Shown here: piece after piece, positions 5,215-12,038 of the stretch
Layout of the letters: each line of letters begins with the position of its first letter
Numbering within the stretch: the first letter of the stretch is position 1
NCBI GenBank assembly: GCA_035308345.1
Contig: DATGGW010000185.1
Span: 1-12,038 of the forward strand
Source of the DNA: CF-113 sp035308345
GTDB taxonomy: Bacteria; Chloroflexota; Ktedonobacteria; Ktedonobacterales; Ktedonobacteraceae
Length of the DNA: 12,038 nucleotides
Reading direction: 5' to 3'
Position numbers and translations under genes: made by a program
Notes under the pieces: generated by a model
Databases searched by the model: none
Told to the model about the DNA's origin: nothing
What the model saw: only the letters and a program-made list of their open reading frames with translations

Positions 5215-8200
5215 ATGGAAGAGCGTTTGCAATTTGAAGCAAGAGAGGTTGCGCGGCAACTCCTGCTAAGCTTTCGCGAGAGCCATCAACAGTGGCAAGA
5301 TGACTGCACTCCAGTCGAAGAAATTAGCGCGTGGCTCGGCCTGGAAGTTGAAACCTTTAATGCCAAGGACCAGCCTGAAGGAACATTTGGCTTTCTTGAG
5401 CCGGGAGAAAAACTGATCTGGCTGCGCCGCGATCTCAATGCAACGCTGCGGCGCTTCACACTGGCGCATGAATTGGGTCACGCTGTGCTGCATCGCACTG
5501 CCAGCCCGCAAGTATCGCGCGAGGACCCCTGCCAGGTGAGCGATGTACGCGAAGAGGTGAGCGGCCCTATCTTCCAGGAACAGGCGGATGAGGTGCTCGG
5601 TCCTGGTGTCGCGTATGATCCACGCAGCCAGCGCGAACTCTCCGCCAACATCTTCGCGGCTGAACTGCTGATGCCGCTCGAGCGCGTGCGCGCGTTGTAC
5701 ATTGCGCGAGAAGTTGACCCATCAAAGCTGGCCGGTACTTTTCAAGTGTCGCAAACGGCCATGCTTAACCGGCTGGTTGATGTCATTATGCGCGAGAGGG
5801 ATGACATAAGCGTCCCCAATGACATTCGGGAGCAGGGTGGTACATCCCAGCATCAACAATATGACGAATTTCAATGGGCGGCTATCGAGGCGCCTACGCC
5901 GGCGCTGATCGTGGCGGGTCCGGGGAGTGGCAAAACAAGCACGCTGATTGGGCGCGCGGCATACCTCATGCACAACCAGGGGATCAAACCTGAACATATC
6001 CTGGCGCTGACCTTTTCGCGCAAGGCCGCTGCAGAAATGCAAGAACGCTTAGAGAAAATGCTGGCGTCCAATATGACGACTCCATCGGTAAGTTTGGCAC
6101 TACCAACGGTCAGCACCTTCCATGCTTTTTGCGCCGAATTACTGCGCAGACATGGCGAACTGGTCGGGCTGCGCCCGGGCTTTGCCTTTATCGATAACGC
6201 GGAAGGCTATTTCCTGCTGCGTCGCATGGCGGGGGAATTGCCGCTGCATCATTATCAGAACCTCTTTAATCCGGCAGCGTACTTCCCGGACATGCTCAGC
6301 GCATTTTCGCGCGCGAAAGATGAGCTGAGAACACCAGCTATGTACAGGCAACTCGCTCAGGCCATGCTCGCGGAAGCTCAGGATGCAAAGCAGCAGGAAC
6401 AGGCGGAGAAGGCGCTGGAGATTGCCGCGATCTACGAATTGTACCAGCAGCGCCTGGAGCAGCAGGGCGATACTGATTTCGGCGGCCTGATTATGCTTGC
6501 GGTGCAACTTTTGCAGGAGCATGCTGAGGTAAGAGAAGAGTTGCACGAGCAGTACCAGCACATTCTCGTCGATGAGTTTCAGGATATCAACCGCGCCAGT
6601 GGGGTGCTCCTGCGCTTACTGGCGGGTGTAGAGCAGCGCGTGTGGGTGGTCGGAGATGCTAATCAAGCCATATATGGCTTTCGCGGAGCATCACCTGCTA
6701 ATATTGCCAATTTTCGTAAAGATTACCCCGGCGCGGTCGTGCTGCCGCTCAGCCGCAACTATCGCTCGCGGCCCGATATCGTCAATATAGCAGACGCCTT
6801 CCGGCGCAATCACCTGGAGGCAGAGACGCAGCCCGGCGCAATTCAGACGGCGCGTTCGACACTGGCGGAGCCTTATATAACGCTGGCGAACGCGCCCGAT
6901 GAAGCCAGCGAGTTCAACGGCATCATCAACGATATGCGGCGCAAACACGAGCAGGGTTATGACTACCGTGATATGGTAGTGCTCTGCCGCACGCGCTCGC
7001 TGGCGCGCAAGATTACACGCGCCCTGGTGGCGGCTGATCTGCCCGTGATTGAACGCGGCGGCTTGCTCGAACAGCAGCATATCAGGAACTTGCTCTCGGT
7101 CGTTATGCTGCTGACCGACTCCAGTGATATGGGTATACTGCGCGCCGCGCGTTTGAGCGATCATCAATTTTCGCAGCAAGATGTTGAGATACTGCTACAG
7201 GCGGTGCATGACGAGCGCGCAAACGGGCAGAAACGCACGCTGAAAAAGTTGTTTTTACAGAATGACGCACCGCCCATGCTCAGTATCCAGGGCCGCCAGT
7301 CATTCACACACCTGTCCGAGATATTGAATGATTTGCTTCGTCCATCTAATACCAATAGTGTTTGGGCATTGTTGGCACGGTATCTTTTCATGGAAACGTC
7401 GATTGGGCGAGAGCTGCTGGCGGCGAGCGCGAGTGGAGGGGGCCAGGTCGACCGCGAGAATCTCGCTGCTGTGCAGCCCCCCTGCCATACACAAGAGCAG
7501 GCGGATGCGCTGCGTGCCGATTACAGCAGTTTGTTACAATTGGCGCGTTTTTATGACCAGCAGCAGCAAACCTTGAGGCAACAACGGGTGCAGCAGGCGA
7601 AGGAGCGTGGTGAGGAACCGGAAGCAGAGGCAGGTATTCAGGAGCGGGCTAAGGGTTTTTTGGATTACGTCACCGTGCTGCTATCCCTGCGGCAGGATGG
7701 TGGTAACAGGCGCGAGAGCGAGGCCGATAATGGGGAAGAAGTACCTGATGTGATTCGTGTGATGACGGTGCATGCCAGCAAGGGATTAGAATTTCCTGTC
7801 GTCTACCTGCCAGGTATCGCTAACTCGCGTTTCCCGGCTTCAAAACGCTGGCTGCCAGCGCCGCCGCCGCGTGGAATGGTGACAGCAGGTGACAGCGATG
7901 ACAGCGCGCACGAAATCGAGGAAGCCTGCCTCTTCTATGTCGGGACAACGCGAGCGCGCGATCACCTGGTGATTAGCCACGCTGACCGCTACGGCAAAAG
8001 AAACTACAAGCGCGCTACCTATATCGATGCGCTGCTCGCGGGAGTGAGCGATGATCGAGCCATCAGGATCACCTGGCCTGAAAGCGTGGAGCATCTCCCG
8101 GCAGAGTCAGAAGATGAAGATAGCGATACGAGCGTGTCATCGCAGCCGGACGAGCGCTTCATCGCAGCCATGAAGCCCGAAACACTGCGCTCATCTGATA

Positions 8201-8913
8201 TTGAAACCTACCAGCGCTGCCCGCGCCAGTATCTCTATGGCACAATTTACGGATTCCGCAGTGATGCAGCTGCGTATCAACTTTTCAGGAGAGCAACAGG
8301 CGAAACGCTGGATGAGCTGCAAAAGCAATTTGCCGCGTTGCAAGATGTTGAAAACGGTGAGGCACATTATCCGACCGCTCAGGAAGTGCGAGAACTCTAC
8401 TCACAGCACTGGCGCGAGCACGACGGCCATATCTTGCCTTTCGGGACGATGTATGAGGAGCACGGGCACGAAGTCGCGGAATTGCTGCGGCGCAAATTGA
8501 CCGAGAGCGGCGATACACACTGGCAACTGCATCCCACATATACGGTCGAGGTCGCGGGCAAAACCATCGAGATAACTATTGACCGCGTCGAGGCGCCTGC
8601 TCAGGCGGGCGAGCCGGTGAAGTTCGTCAAGACTGGCTTTGGCAGGCGCAAGGACAAAATTGACCCATCTACGCGCGAATTGCTCTACGCGCATGCCTCT
8701 CGCCAGCATCATCCCGCGCAACCTGTCGAGCTGCACTTCCACAATATGAGCACGGGCGAGACTTTCGAAATTACACTGAAAGAGAAAAAAGAACAGAAGC
8801 TATACGAGGAATTGTTGCAGACCATTGCAGGTATGGAGCGCGGCGAGTTTCCAGCAAAGCCCGATGCGCGCATTTGTCCGGGCTGCGCCTTCTTCTTGAT
8901 TTGCCCGGCATAA
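5215..8913 (+). CDS. ImmA/IrrE-like metallopeptidase - UvrD/PcrA helicase - Fe-S PD-(D/E)XK-like nuclease fusion
   Basis: 1232 residues, three domains. About 1-175 is an ImmA/IrrE-type zinc peptidase: FTLAHELGHAVLH with HELGH at 85-89, the third ligand E141 in ELSANIFAAELLMP, and a C-terminal FQVSQTAMLNRL. About 205-960 is a complete SF1A helicase: GPGSGKT (235-241), LALTFSRKAAAEM, DEFQD (453-457), GDANQAIYGFRGA, LSRNYRSRPDI, TVHASKGLEFPVVYLPG (around H853) and FYVGTTRARDHLVI (around R913). About 990-1232 looks like a RecB/AddB-type nuclease: a first Cys at 1002 in YQRCPRQYLYG, and CPGC plus a third Cys at 1221, 1224 and 1230 (CxxCx5C), as in Fe-S nucleases. D1123 in TIDRVE is kept, but the D/E of the (D/E)xK motif is Phe in FVKTG. 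The helicase would unwind damaged or foreign DNA 3' to 5'. ImmA/IrrE domains cleave repressors on DNA damage in other systems; a sensing role here is inference. The frame is open back to 5116, but that stretch contains the promoter. Confidence 0.88.
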   Translation: MEERLQFEAREVARQLLLSFRESHQQWQDDCTPVEEISAWLGLEVETFNAKDQPEGTFGFLEPGEKLIWLRRDLNATLRRFTLAHELGHAVLHRTASPQVSREDPCQVSDVREEVSGPIFQEQADEVLGPGVAYDPRSQRELSANIFAAELLMPLERVRALYIAREVDPSKLAGTFQVSQTAMLNRLVDVIMRERDDISVPNDIREQGGTSQHQQYDEFQWAAIEAPTPALIVAGPGSGKTSTLIGRAAYLMHNQGIKPEHILALTFSRKAAAEMQERLEKMLASNMTTPSVSLALPTVSTFHAFCAELLRRHGELVGLRPGFAFIDNAEGYFLLRRMAGELPLHHYQNLFNPAAYFPDMLSAFSRAKDELRTPAMYRQLAQAMLAEAQDAKQQEQAEKALEIAAIYELYQQRLEQQGDTDFGGLIMLAVQLLQEHAEVREELHEQYQHILVDEFQDINRASGVLLRLLAGVEQRVWVVGDANQAIYGFRGASPANIANFRKDYPGAVVLPLSRNYRSRPDIVNIADAFRRNHLEAETQPGAIQTARSTLAEPYITLANAPDEASEFNGIINDMRRKHEQGYDYRDMVVLCRTRSLARKITRALVAADLPVIERGGLLEQQHIRNLLSVVMLLTDSSDMGILRAARLSDHQFSQQDVEILLQAVHDERANGQKRTLKKLFLQNDAPPMLSIQGRQSFTHLSEILNDLLRPSNTNSVWALLARYLFMETSIGRELLAASASGGGQVDRENLAAVQPPCHTQEQADALRADYSSLLQLARFYDQQQQTLRQQRVQQAKERGEEPEAEAGIQERAKGFLDYVTVLLSLRQDGGNRRESEADNGEEVPDVIRVMTVHASKGLEFPVVYLPGIANSRFPASKRWLPAPPPRGMVTAGDSDDSAHEIEEACLFYVGTTRARDHLVISHADRYGKRNYKRATYIDALLAGVSDDRAIRITWPESVEHLPAESEDEDSDTSVSSQPDERFIAAMKPETLRSSDIETYQRCPRQYLYGTIYGFRSDAAAYQLFRRATGETLDELQKQFAALQDVENGEAHYPTAQEVRELYSQHWREHDGHILPFGTMYEEHGHEVAELLRRKLTESGDTHWQLHPTYTVEVAGKTIEITIDRVEAPAQAGEPVKFVKTGFGRRKDKIDPSTRELLYAHASRQHHPAQPVELHFHNMSTGETFEITLKEKKEQKLYEELLQTIAGMERGEFPAKPDARICPGCAFFLICPA

Positions 8914-8943
8914 ACAGAGATTTGTACCATGCATACCAGGGAC

Positions 8944-9002
8944 GAGGGCGACCACAAGGGTCTCCGCCGCCTTACACCACCGCTCCCGCCCTTACAATGA
9001 CT
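8944..9002 (+). repeat. Dispersed repeat, copy A, between convergent genes
   Basis: A 59-base stretch that matches 11556-11614 on the opposite strand at 48 of 59 positions without gaps. The first 22 bases (GAGGGCGACC then RCAAGGGTCTCC) and the last 19 (TCCCGCCCTTACAATGACT) are almost unchanged, while the middle varies. GACC and GGTC around a 5-base loop could form a small hairpin in both copies. It fills most of the gap between the helicase gene and plsC and its last two bases lie in the plsC stop codon. No T-run terminator is seen in this gap. Confidence 0.75.
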
Positions 9003-9756
9003 ACGTGTTTGGCTCCGATAGCTCATCCCCGTACATGCCGCGATATTGGGGGGGCATCATGGCGGCGATGTGGCGCATGACCTGGGTGGTGGCATCGTCG
9101 ATATCTTCGCGGGTGATTTTTCTGCCTTTGGGAGCCAGCAGCATCGGCTCGCCGTAGGAGATGGTGACGCGCGGGCGAAACTTCTTCAAGGCGTATTCGC
9201 TGCCCCAGACGGCGACGGGGATGACGGGTACGCCGGAACGCAAGGCGATCATGCCCAGGCCAACATGCGCCTGCGCTAGTTGATGGTTTTTGCTGCGTGT
9301 GCCTTCGGGGAAGATGATGAATATTTTTCCGGCTTTGAGTTGTTGCTCGGCGGCGCGCAGCGATTGGCGGTCGGCCGCGCCGCGCTTGACGGGAAACGCA
9401 CCCAGCAAACGCACCAGCCAGCCAACCTTGCTGTAAAATAGCTCTTCCTTCGCCATGTAGACCACTTTGCGCTTGATGTAGGCGGGAACAAGCGGCACGT
9501 CCATCCATGACAGGTGGTTGGAGGCAATCATGAACGCGCCCTCCTTCGGAATGTTCTGGTATCCGACCAGGCGCACATTCAATATCAAGAAGAAGATAAA
9601 ACGCGCAACTAAGCGCAGCGATACCCAGATCCACAGAGGTGTATCGTAAGGTTCGTACAGGTTTTTCGCGGGTCTGTTCGACTTCGAGAGCTTGTTGGAC
9701 TTCTCCGGCTGCTCTGGATTACCCACCGCTGAGGTTGCGCTGCTCTGCTGCGTCAT
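9001..9756 (-). CDS. plsC: 1-acyl-sn-glycerol-3-phosphate acyltransferase (PlsC/AGPAT)
   Basis: 251 residues. It transfers a fatty acyl chain to lysophosphatidic acid, giving phosphatidic acid, the precursor of membrane phospholipids. A polar N-terminus (1-35) is followed by a membrane anchor at about 43-60 (IWVSLRLVARFIFFLILN). Then come the catalytic NHLSWMD (80-86, the NHxxxxD motif), GAFPVKRG (119-126) for substrate binding, FPEGTRS (149-155), and GVPVIPVAVWG near 175-185. All motifs are canonical, in contrast to the acyltransferase domain fused to the carotenoid protein. Its ATG overlaps the cmk stop as ATGA, with GGAGG seven bases ahead inside cmk, so translation is coupled. It converges with the helicase gene; the short gap holds the dispersed repeat. 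Confidence 0.93.
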   Translation of the reverse strand: MTQQSSATSAVGNPEQPEKSNKLSKSNRPAKNLYEPYDTPLWIWVSLRLVARFIFFLILNVRLVGYQNIPKEGAFMIASNHLSWMDVPLVPAYIKRKVVYMAKEELFYSKVGWLVRLLGAFPVKRGAADRQSLRAAEQQLKAGKIFIIFPEGTRSKNHQLAQAHVGLGMIALRSGVPVIPVAVWGSEYALKKFRPRVTISYGEPMLLAPKGRKITREDIDDATTQVMRHIAAMMPPQYRGMYGDELSEPNT

Positions 9757-10439
9757 GGCGATTCCTCCAGGCAGGCGTAAATCACCTCCAGCACCTGTGG
9801 GACATTGAGGTTATCGGTCATTATGACAATGGCATCATGCGCGGGTCGCATGTTTTCTTTATCGGTTTCATCGCGGCGTTCAATATCGTTCGATACTTCT
9901 TGCAGAGAGGGAAGCGCGGCACTGCCTGCTACCAGGCGTTCCTCCAACTCGGCATAGCGGCGGCGCGCGCGTTCTTCCAGGCTGGCGGTAAGATAGATTT
10001 TCAGTTCTGCATCGGGCAGCACTACCGCGCCAATATCGCGCCCAACCATCACTACCCCATCATGCTGGTATGCCAGCGCGCGCTGCTGCGCTATCAACAC
10101 CGAGCGCACTTCTGGATGCGATGATACTTGTGAGACGATTTCCGTTACCGCCGCGCTGCGTATCTCCCAGGTGACATCCTGCCCACCGATCGTCACGGTA
10201 TACTGGCGGCCATCCTCCACATGTGGATGGCCAATATCGATAGCGGCATGCTGCGCCAGTTCTCCCAGCGCCGCTCCATCATGCGCAGCGACTCCGCGCT
10301 CCAGCGCCAGTAAGGCAACTGCACGGTACATGGCCCCGGTGTCAAAATAGAGATAGCCCAACTTACGCGCCAACTGCTCTCCGATCGTGCTTTTCCCGGA
10401 CCCCGCTGGCCCATCGATGGCGATTCGCGCTGGCCGCAT
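9753..10439 (-). CDS. cmk: Cytidylate kinase
   Basis: 228 residues, the usual length. It phosphorylates CMP and dCMP with ATP in the cytosol, feeding CDP and dCDP to RNA, DNA and phospholipid synthesis. Marks: MRPARIAIDGPAGSGKST (1-18) with the Walker A GPAGSGKS, then LGYLYFDTGAMYRAVAL, VGRDIGAVVLPDAELKIYL (the GRDIGT/V-type motif), and RRDETDKENMRPAHDAI, the lid region typical of Cmk. The start at 10439 has GGAGGG close upstream; the open frame to 10508 runs into rluB and has no family similarity. An extended -10 promoter sits between rluB and cmk, so cmk-plsC may be transcribed both with rluB and on its own. Confidence 0.95.
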   Translation of the reverse strand: MRPARIAIDGPAGSGKSTIGEQLARKLGYLYFDTGAMYRAVALLALERGVAAHDGAALGELAQHAAIDIGHPHVEDGRQYTVTIGGQDVTWEIRSAAVTEIVSQVSSHPEVRSVLIAQQRALAYQHDGVVMVGRDIGAVVLPDAELKIYLTASLEERARRRYAELEERLVAGSAALPSLQEVSNDIERRDETDKENMRPAHDAIVIMTDNLNVPQVLEVIYACLEESP

Positions 10440-10482
10440 ATTCCCTCCGCAGGTTCGTGGTCGTCTACCTATACTCTGAGGG

Positions 10483-10491
10483 ATTATATCA
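10483..10491 (-). promoter_or_regulatory. Extended -10 promoter for cmk-plsC, sharing the rluB stop codon
   Basis: On the minus strand TGATATAAT runs from 10491 to 10483. Its TGA is the rluB stop codon and also supplies the TGn of the extended -10. No -35 at 16-18 bases is seen, as is usual for extended -10 promoters. The predicted leader is about 36 bases and contains the cmk ribosome-binding site GGAGGG. Confidence 0.5.
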
Positions 10492-11232
10492 TATGCTGCT
10501 GACTTCATCTTCAGTCAAATAGCGCCACTTACCTGGCGGTACATCTCCCAGTGTCAATAGCCCAATTCCTACGCGCACCAGTTCCAGCACGGGATAACCA
10601 ACAGCAGCCAGCATGCGCCGCACCTGGCGCTTGCGGCCCTCGTGAATGGTCAGTGAGAGCCAGCAATTGCCTCTTACCTGCTTATAAATGCTGACCTTCG
10701 CGGGTGATGTTTTATGATGGCCTCCGTTGTCTTCCACGATTTCGACGCCGCTGCGCAGGGCTGCAAGCGCGCTTTCAGGCGGGCAGCCTTTCACCAATGC
10801 GCGGTAATGCTTCTCCATCGAGTAGCGCGGGTGCATTAAATGCAGGGCAAAGTTGCCGTCGTTGGTCAGGAGCAGCAGGCCGCTAGTATCGATATCCAGG
10901 CGGCCAACGGGGTATACACGCAGGCGGCGCAGTTCTGGCGACAGCAGGTCGAGCACGGTTGGGCGTCCCTGCGGGTCATGCGCTGTGCTTACATAACCAG
11001 CGGGCTTGTGCAGCAGCACATACGCCAGTTTTTCGGCTGCGCTTACAGGTTTCCTATCAACTGTGATGCTGTCATGTTCGGGGTCGATACGCGCGCCCTG
11101 GGTCGTTACCGTCTGCCCGTTGACCTGCACACGCCCGGCCGCTATCAGTTCTTCGGCATGCCGGCGTGAGGCGATGCCGGCATGAGCAAGATAGCGCGCC
11201 AGCCGCTCTCCCTCCTGTGGCTGCTGCGTCAT
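10489..11232 (-). CDS. rluB: 23S rRNA pseudouridine synthase, RluB/RsuA family
   Basis: 247 residues. It converts a specific uridine of rRNA to pseudouridine. An N-terminal S4 RNA-binding domain (about 8-65: RLARYLAHAGIASRRHAEEL, then AGRVQVNG) is followed by the catalytic domain. That domain has LLHKPAGYVSTAHDPQGRPT (73-92), VGRLDIDTSGLLLLTNDG (109-126) with the catalytic Asp113, and EGRKRQVRRMLAAVG further on. Position next to cmk and plsC is typical for rluB-type enzymes in many bacteria, so RluB is favoured over RsuA; the exact uridine cannot be read from the sequence. The start at 11232 overlaps the stop of the DUF2851 gene as ATGA and is preceded by GGGAGGGA; an ATG at 11256 lies further inside that gene and is less likely. 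Confidence 0.9.
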   Translation of the reverse strand: MTQQPQEGERLARYLAHAGIASRRHAEELIAAGRVQVNGQTVTTQGARIDPEHDSITVDRKPVSAAEKLAYVLLHKPAGYVSTAHDPQGRPTVLDLLSPELRRLRVYPVGRLDIDTSGLLLLTNDGNFALHLMHPRYSMEKHYRALVKGCPPESALAALRSGVEIVEDNGGHHKTSPAKVSIYKQVRGNCWLSLTIHEGRKRQVRRMLAAVGYPVLELVRVGIGLLTLGDVPPGKWRYLTEDEVSSI

Positions 11233-12038
11233 GGCTCCCTCCCGACGACAATGCATGCATTACAATGCTTCTCCCGGCATGTCTGCGCGTATATGTAATG
11301 TAAGCCCTGCTGCTGGCAGGCATTTTTTGGTTCGCGCGCCAGTCCCAGTTGCTTGCACATTGAACGGGTAACCTGGTTAGAAGCGAGTCCTGGGAATGTT
11401 ATGTAAAGTTCTTGCGTTTGTTCGAGCAGCGCGTGATCCTGCTCGACGTGCGCAACGGCGGCAGCGAAAGGCAAGACCACGTTGCAAACAAGTATATCGG
11501 CTCGCGTAGCACCAACATCTGAAAATATCGCGCGCAGCCGGGTGATGATATCGTCAGTCATTGTAAGGGCGGGAGTGGTTGGGCGGATGGGTGGAGACCC
11601 TTGCGGTCGCCCTCCATCTGCGTGAGCGGGGATATCAAGCGCAGACCCTTGCGGTCGCCCTCCGTCTTTGTGCGTGGTTGTAACGGGTAGGGATCCTCCA
11701 TCCACAATGGTGATGGCTCCTCGTATCGTTTCCCACGCGCCTGTTGCGCGCCATTGCTCGACCAGTTTGCCGGATGCGCGCAAACGTCCGGCATCAAGAG
11801 GCGAAGGTGTGGCGGCACGACCCGATGGCTCCGGGACATTACTCGCAAGTCCTACAAGCCGCTGGCCGATGGCGCGAAAGAAGGCGCGATCGCGTCCATA
11901 GCCAAGCGCCTCAACCAGCGCGGGTATCAGGCAGACATCGTATGCGCTGAACGGAGGATGCGGGTGAGCTTCGCGCAATAGCGCCAGCAAGCTATGTGCC
12001 TTCTGCTCGAAGCGCAACATGCCTGCGCGCGCCAGTAG
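11229..12038 (-). CDS. DUF2851 family protein, C-terminal part, carrying an in-frame repeat insertion
   Basis: The frame is open to the right edge; residues LLARAG precede the first visible Met at 12020, so the true start lies outside. The DUF2851 pattern is clear: RFEQKAHSLLALL, ALVEALGYGRDRAFFRAIG, SPLDAGRLRASGKLVEQW, ADILVCNVVLPFAAAVAHV, ASNQVTRSMCKQLGL, ACQQQGLHYIYAQTC and the Cys motif CREKHCNACIVVG. The function of DUF2851 is unknown. Between WETIRGAI and DVGATRADIL the protein carries DGGRPQGSALDIPAHA followed by DGGRPQGSPPIRPTTP and ALTMTDD, encoded by the dispersed repeat also found at 8944-9002. The insertion keeps the frame and falls in what looks like a linker before the conserved C-terminal domain. 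The stop overlaps the rluB start, so the two are translationally coupled. Confidence 0.82.
   Translation of the reverse strand, partial: LLARAGMLRFEQKAHSLLALLREAHPHPPFSAYDVCLIPALVEALGYGRDRAFFRAIGQRLVGLASNVPEPSGRAATPSPLDAGRLRASGKLVEQWRATGAWETIRGAITIVDGGSLPVTTTHKDGGRPQGSALDIPAHADGGRPQGSPPIRPTTPALTMTDDIITRLRAIFSDVGATRADILVCNVVLPFAAAVAHVEQDHALLEQTQELYITFPGLASNQVTRSMCKQLGLAREPKNACQQQGLHYIYAQTCREKHCNACIVVGREP
11556..11614 (-). repeat. Dispersed repeat, copy B, inside the DUF2851 gene
   Basis: The minus-strand sequence matches 8944-9002 at 48 of 59 bases with no gaps. It is read in frame as GGRPQGSPPIRPTTPALTMT. The equivalent frame in copy A reads GRPQGSPPPYTTAPALTMT. The element runs in the same direction as the gene. 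Confidence 0.75.
11595..11663 (-). repeat. 48-base tandem repeat of the element head inside the DUF2851 gene
   Basis: A 21-base block (GAGACCCT-type head on the plus strand, GGAGGGCGACCGCAAGGGTC in coding sense) occurs identically at 11595-11615 and 11643-11663. The period is 48 bases, or 16 codons, so the phase is kept and DGGRPQGS appears twice in the protein. The second copy (11643-11663) has only the head of the element, not the CCCGCCCTTACAATGAC tail. Confidence 0.8.

Noticed and set aside
8874..9080. A 68-codon plus-strand frame containing GRGRPQGSPP
   Set aside because: It is formed by the end of the helicase gene plus the dispersed repeat. It has no ribosome-binding site or conserved start, so it is treated as a repeat, not a gene.
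9023..9634. A 203-codon minus-strand frame inside plsC
   Set aside because: It is the +1 shadow of plsC, Arg/His-rich and without motifs, while plsC has all its catalytic motifs in the other frame.
11595..11663. Possible short CRISPR array
   Set aside because: Only two repeats, 48-base period in phase with the codons, inside a conserved gene, with no cas genes nearby.

Overview
This window comes from a bacterial chromosome, most likely of the Chloroflexota and probably a Ktedonobacteria-like soil lineage. The placement is an inference. It rests on a CruF-type carotenoid protein, a type III pantothenate kinase, a DUF2851 gene beside rluB-cmk-plsC, an IS982 remnant, and a dispersed repeat whose translation contains GRPQGSPP. 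No rRNA, tRNA or CRISPR array was seen.

Layout. (1) 1-231: the 5' part of a DUF503/YlxP gene on the minus strand, with a promoter placed so that its mRNA would be leaderless. (2) 291-1058: the remains of an IS982-family insertion sequence. Its transposase has lost its N-terminus and carries two compensating single-base frameshifts. (3) 1120-1884: a GC-rich island that reads as an integron gene cassette. It has an attC-like site ending in GTTGGGC, a 171-residue putative immunity (Imm5-like) gene, and a second attC-like hairpin starting with GCCCAAC. No integron integrase is present. (4) 1995-5085, minus strand: a tightly packed three-gene operon of a membrane protein, a coaX homologue with altered active-site motifs, and a CruF-like carotenoid protein fused to a PlsC-type acyltransferase. 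(5) 5215-8913, plus strand, divergent from that operon: a 1232-residue protein joining an ImmA/IrrE-like zinc metallopeptidase, a complete UvrD/PcrA superfamily 1 helicase, and a C-terminal PD-(D/E)XK-like, Fe-S-cysteine nuclease domain. (6) 9001 to the right edge, minus strand: DUF2851 (partial), rluB, cmk and plsC. Two of the junctions are ATGA stop/start overlaps, and an extended -10 promoter precedes cmk.

How the parts relate. The right-hand cluster is housekeeping: 23S rRNA pseudouridylation, CMP phosphorylation and phosphatidic acid synthesis. The left half is accessory, with an IS remnant beside a captured cassette. The most unusual pieces are the metallopeptidase-helicase-nuclease fusion, the integron cassette without an integrase, and a short dispersed repeat that lies between two convergent genes and also inside the DUF2851 reading frame, where it stays in frame, as Rickettsia palindromic elements do. 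All functions are read from the sequence by eye; no database search was run.
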